Origin: Nitrospira_D sp019636945
Lineage (GTDB): Bacteria; Nitrospirota; Nitrospiria; Nitrospirales; Nitrospiraceae
NCBI RefSeq assembly: GCF_047338595.1
Contig: NZ_JBLFBO010000001.1
Span: 186,001 to 250,000 of the forward strand
DNA length: 64,000 bases
Reading direction: 5' to 3'
Positions within the stretch are counted from its first letter, which is position 1. Every line of letters begins with the position of its first letter. Below, piece by piece: positions 61,819-64,000 of the stretch. The translations under genes and the position numbers were made by a program. Under the pieces are notes generated by a model. It did no database searches, had not been told where the DNA came from, and saw nothing but the letters and a program-made list of their open reading frames with translations.

Positions 61819-61847
61819 TTGTCTAGACTGTTATCATATGATAACAT
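61819..61847 (+). promoter_or_regulatory. Promoter overlapping a perfect 18-bp palindromic operator
   Basis: TTGTCT (61819-61824), a 17-base spacer and TAACAT (61842-61847) form a sigma-70-like promoter. The palindrome TGTTATCATATGATAACA at 61829-61846 overlaps spacer and -10 box, as expected for a site bound by the antitoxin to repress the operon. The rest of the spacer 61594-61882 holds nothing recognisable. Confidence 0.7.
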
Positions 61848-61882
61848 CATGGGCAGCCTGCCATTTATAAGGAGGTCAATCC

Positions 61883-62257
61883 TTGTCCAAGCAGTGGCAG
61901 GTGGAAATATTTCTCCAGACCTTCAGGACGCACTGGCCACCCGAGTGCTGGGTAGTTCCTCGCGACAAGAATGCTCAGGCTTTGGCAGACCTCGGGCTCA
62001 TGCCAAGCCAAAGACGAAGTCTAATTCTGGACCTTAGTGTTTTAGACTATTCTGCAGGTCCTCTTCCTGACGTAGACGTTGCTGGCCAAGACGTATGGAT
62101 TTTTGGATCAACCATAGATGGCAAAGAGCTCTATATTAAGCTGACTCTTAGAAAGCGGCAGGATCGCTTCTTTGCTAAATGTCTTTCGTTTCATCTTGCG
62201 GAACAGCCTCTAGTATTCCCTTTTCGTAAGAAAAAGGGAGGGAAGAAAAATGAGTAA
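61883..62257 (+). CDS. MqsR-family toxin
   Basis: A 124-residue protein from the TTG at 61883, with AGGAGG seven bases upstream. Blocks WIFGSTIDGKELYIKLTLRKRQ and KCLSFHLAEQPLVFPFRK match the MqsR-type RNase toxin. It is longer than E. coli MqsR (98) with a basic C-terminus. It overlaps the antitoxin gene by eight bases. The order is toxin first, as in mqsRA. Confidence 0.78.
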   Translation: MSKQWQVEIFLQTFRTHWPPECWVVPRDKNAQALADLGLMPSQRRSLILDLSVLDYSAGPLPDVDVAGQDVWIFGSTIDGKELYIKLTLRKRQDRFFAKCLSFHLAEQPLVFPFRKKKGGKKNE

Positions 62258-63305
62258 AGCCTCCAAAGATTTTTCCGTGCAACAATGCTTTGTATCTACT
62301 TGTCCTGTCTGCGATCAAACAACTCAAATCGAGAAAGGTTTCAGAAAGGACGTTCTCAATATTCGCGATACCCCTGTTAAATTTACAGCTACCTTGCGAA
62401 GGTGCTCTGCCTGTGGCGAATATTTTTCAACAACCGACGAAGAAGAAGTCAATTTCGCAACCGCATATACCATTTACAGAGAAAAGAAGAACTTACTTAA
62501 GCCAGAGGAAATTAAATCCCTGCGTGAGAGGTACGGCCTGAGCCAGAGAGCTTTTGGTCGCATACTTGGTTGGGGCGAGATCACTCTTCACAGATATGAA
62601 CATGGGGCTCTCCAGGATGATTCGCATAACAACGAGCTCGTGCTTTTGAGAGATCCAAAAACTTTTAAGGTCCTATTTGAGAGAAATCGGCACAAGCTCA
62701 CCGATATTCAGCAGCGAGAAGTGGAAAAGCGGCTTGCCGCTATCATTGGGGAAAGTGAGTGGGACCAGTTTCAGGAGGCTCTTCAGGGTGTACTAACGCC
62801 CACTCAAGAAGATATCTCAACCGGGTATCGCCTCTTCGATAGTGAGAGGTTCGAAAACCTTGTTTCGTATATATGCTGGCAAATCCCTTACGTGACGAAG
62901 ACAAAGCTGAACAAGTTGCTCTGGTATTGTGACTTCGTATCCTTCAGGCAGATCCAAAGATCAATCACTGGCCTTCAATATGTGCACTTCCCTTACGGGC
63001 CAGTTCCTAAACACTATGAATATCATCTTGCATCGCTGATGGGAAAATGGATCGAGTCGGAAGAGTTCATTACCCGTGAAGGTATACTTGGAGAGAAATT
63101 TAGGAGTTTATGCAAGACGGATTTATCTATCTTCTCATCCAAAGAGCGCAAGTTAATGACTGATATTTTAAAAACTCTTAAACACATGAGCGCATCAGAA
63201 ATTGTTGCGCTCTCACACGAAGAAGAAGGATATAAGAATACCCAACCCGGTGAAGTGATATCTTACAAATGGGCTAAAGATTTGAAGCTAAATCTCAATC
63301 CTTGA
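62250..63305 (+). CDS. MqsA-like antitoxin with C-terminal Panacea domain
   Basis: A 351-residue protein with three parts. Residues 15-60: a zinc finger CPVCDQ ... CSACGEYF, as in MqsA. Residues ~85-130: an Xre-type HTH, LRERYGLSQRAFGRILGWGEITLHRYEHGALQ. Residues ~200-340: a SocA/DUF4065-like Panacea domain (NLVSYICWQIPYVTKTKLNKLLWYCDF, QYVHFPYGPVPKHYEY). Panacea domains are general antitoxin modules. MqsA-type antitoxins bind palindromes like that at 61829. The three-domain fusion suggests a multi-purpose neutraliser. Confidence 0.85.
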   Translation: MSKASKDFSVQQCFVSTCPVCDQTTQIEKGFRKDVLNIRDTPVKFTATLRRCSACGEYFSTTDEEEVNFATAYTIYREKKNLLKPEEIKSLRERYGLSQRAFGRILGWGEITLHRYEHGALQDDSHNNELVLLRDPKTFKVLFERNRHKLTDIQQREVEKRLAAIIGESEWDQFQEALQGVLTPTQEDISTGYRLFDSERFENLVSYICWQIPYVTKTKLNKLLWYCDFVSFRQIQRSITGLQYVHFPYGPVPKHYEYHLASLMGKWIESEEFITREGILGEKFRSLCKTDLSIFSSKERKLMTDILKTLKHMSASEIVALSHEEEGYKNTQPGEVISYKWAKDLKLNLNP

Positions 63306-63406
63306 GAGATACTCGCAGTATCCCTGCCGTCCATTCCACCAGAGGCCCATGACCGAGCCACTGCCAGCGCTCCTCAACGCGGTGCCTTACCAGCATTCGG
63401 AAACTG

Positions 63407-63997
63407 TTATGTCGAACCTTTGTCAATCGCCTTATTGACATCCCTCACCTCTTGCATGATCTTTGCCGCTTGCTCGACACTATGTTTGTCTGACTCTTCA
63501 CCGCGCATCATACGCTGCAGCTCCTTTAAGAGCTCTGCTTCGAGCGTATCAACAATGAGGGGAAAGACTTTGTACCCATGCTTCTCGATATATTCTTGAT
63601 AGTGCGGCAGTGCTGCTAGGACGAGCCTTGAGACGGCCGTTGAGTCGAGTATGTGTGCCGAGTTTAATCCCACCCTTAGCATGAAAATTTGAGCCGCTGC
63701 ATACCCAACGATCGCTTGATATGCGGAAAACAATGCCCAGGCCATCTCCGACACGTATGGACGTACTTTGTGCACATCGGGATTGGGGAGGTTTTTGGGA
63801 TCGAGCTGCGGTGACATCTTTGTGAAGAGATCTCTGGTACGCGGATCTTCTGATGCTGTTTTTAAAGCCTTTTCGAAGTCGATTGTCTTCATCCAACTCG
63901 CAGCCAGCGTGAGGGGCTTAAGAGCTTCAATACCGGCCCAGAGCTGATCAATCGCCTCCAGTCGTCGTTTGTCTAAAGCCACTTGTCTGCTTACCAT
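63407..63997 (-). CDS. Hypothetical protein, possibly cut by the window edge
   Basis: A 196-residue ORF with a Met three bases from the edge, so its true start may lie outside. Soluble and helix-rich (KRRLEAIDQLWAGIEALKPLTLA, VSEMAWALFSAYQAIVGYAAAQIFMLRVG); the second helix could be membrane-inserted. The C-terminus is charged and coiled (EQAAKIMQEVRDVNKAID). No family recognised. It converges with the antitoxin gene. Confidence 0.6.
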   Translation of the reverse strand: MVSRQVALDKRRLEAIDQLWAGIEALKPLTLAASWMKTIDFEKALKTASEDPRTRDLFTKMSPQLDPKNLPNPDVHKVRPYVSEMAWALFSAYQAIVGYAAAQIFMLRVGLNSAHILDSTAVSRLVLAALPHYQEYIEKHGYKVFPLIVDTLEAELLKELQRMMRGEESDKHSVEQAAKIMQEVRDVNKAIDKGST

Positions 63998-64000
63998 CCC

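Noticed and set aside
1..64000. CRISPR array, rRNA operon or prophage structural genes
   Set aside because: No regularly spaced repeats, rRNA signatures or capsid/tail genes were found.

Overview
The window looks like a chromosomal segment of a Nitrospira-type nitrite oxidiser (phylum Nitrospirota). This is an inference from gene content: an archaeal-type fructose-bisphosphate aldolase/phosphatase, sulfide:quinone-reductase-like and copper/haem periplasmic proteins, many PAS histidine kinases, sigma-54 activators, and moderately GC-rich DNA. No rRNA, intact tRNA or CRISPR array was seen.

Layout. Bases 1-10,000 hold a NarL-type kinase/regulator pair (edge-truncated), a small winged-helix protein, an alpha/beta hydrolase, a saccharopine-dehydrogenase-like protein, tandem DUF2238 membrane proteins and the FBP aldolase/phosphatase. 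Bases 10,000-15,000 carry a giant secreted tyrosine/proline-rich repeat protein followed by a DUF1614 membrane protein. Bases 15,000-18,700 hold a SEFIR-domain protein, a HepT/MntA toxin-antitoxin pair, dodecin and an MlaC-like protein. Bases 18,700-31,000 (all minus strand) encode an RND efflux pump with its adaptor, an SQR-like flavoprotein with DUF2892, a c-type cytochrome, a CopD-like protein, a cupredoxin, a Rieske oxygenase, an outer-membrane protein and a Cys-rich protein. Bases 31,800-38,200 hold two sigma-54 activators, a receiver protein and a large PAS kinase. Bases 38,200-42,000 hold membrane and envelope genes plus two copies of a short repeat element whose right ends supply the stop codons of the neighbouring genes.

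From 42,855 to 61,593 lies an integrative element bounded by perfect 58-bp direct repeats made of the 3' half of a tRNA gene (probably tRNA-Lys) plus the last codons of the integrase. It is a defence island: a second MntA/HepT pair, an amidohydrolase coupled to a uracil-DNA-glycosylase-like protein, two PD-(D/E)XK-type nucleases, and a type I restriction operon hsdR-hsdM-hsdS that runs without a break into an ATPase/HNH pair of Septu (PtuAB) type. At its right end sit a helix-turn-helix (excisionase-like) gene and a tyrosine recombinase. Just outside is an MqsR-like toxin with an antitoxin that joins a zinc finger, an HTH and a Panacea domain, preceded by a perfect 18-bp palindrome.

A regulatory theme spans the chromosomal part. 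Seven sites fit the sigma-54 -24/-12 pattern (GG-N10-GC), in front of the winged-helix gene, fbp, the giant repeat protein, dodecin, the Cys-rich gene, a receiver gene and one orphan site. They suggest a local sigma-54 regulon; all come from reading the sequence and are untested.
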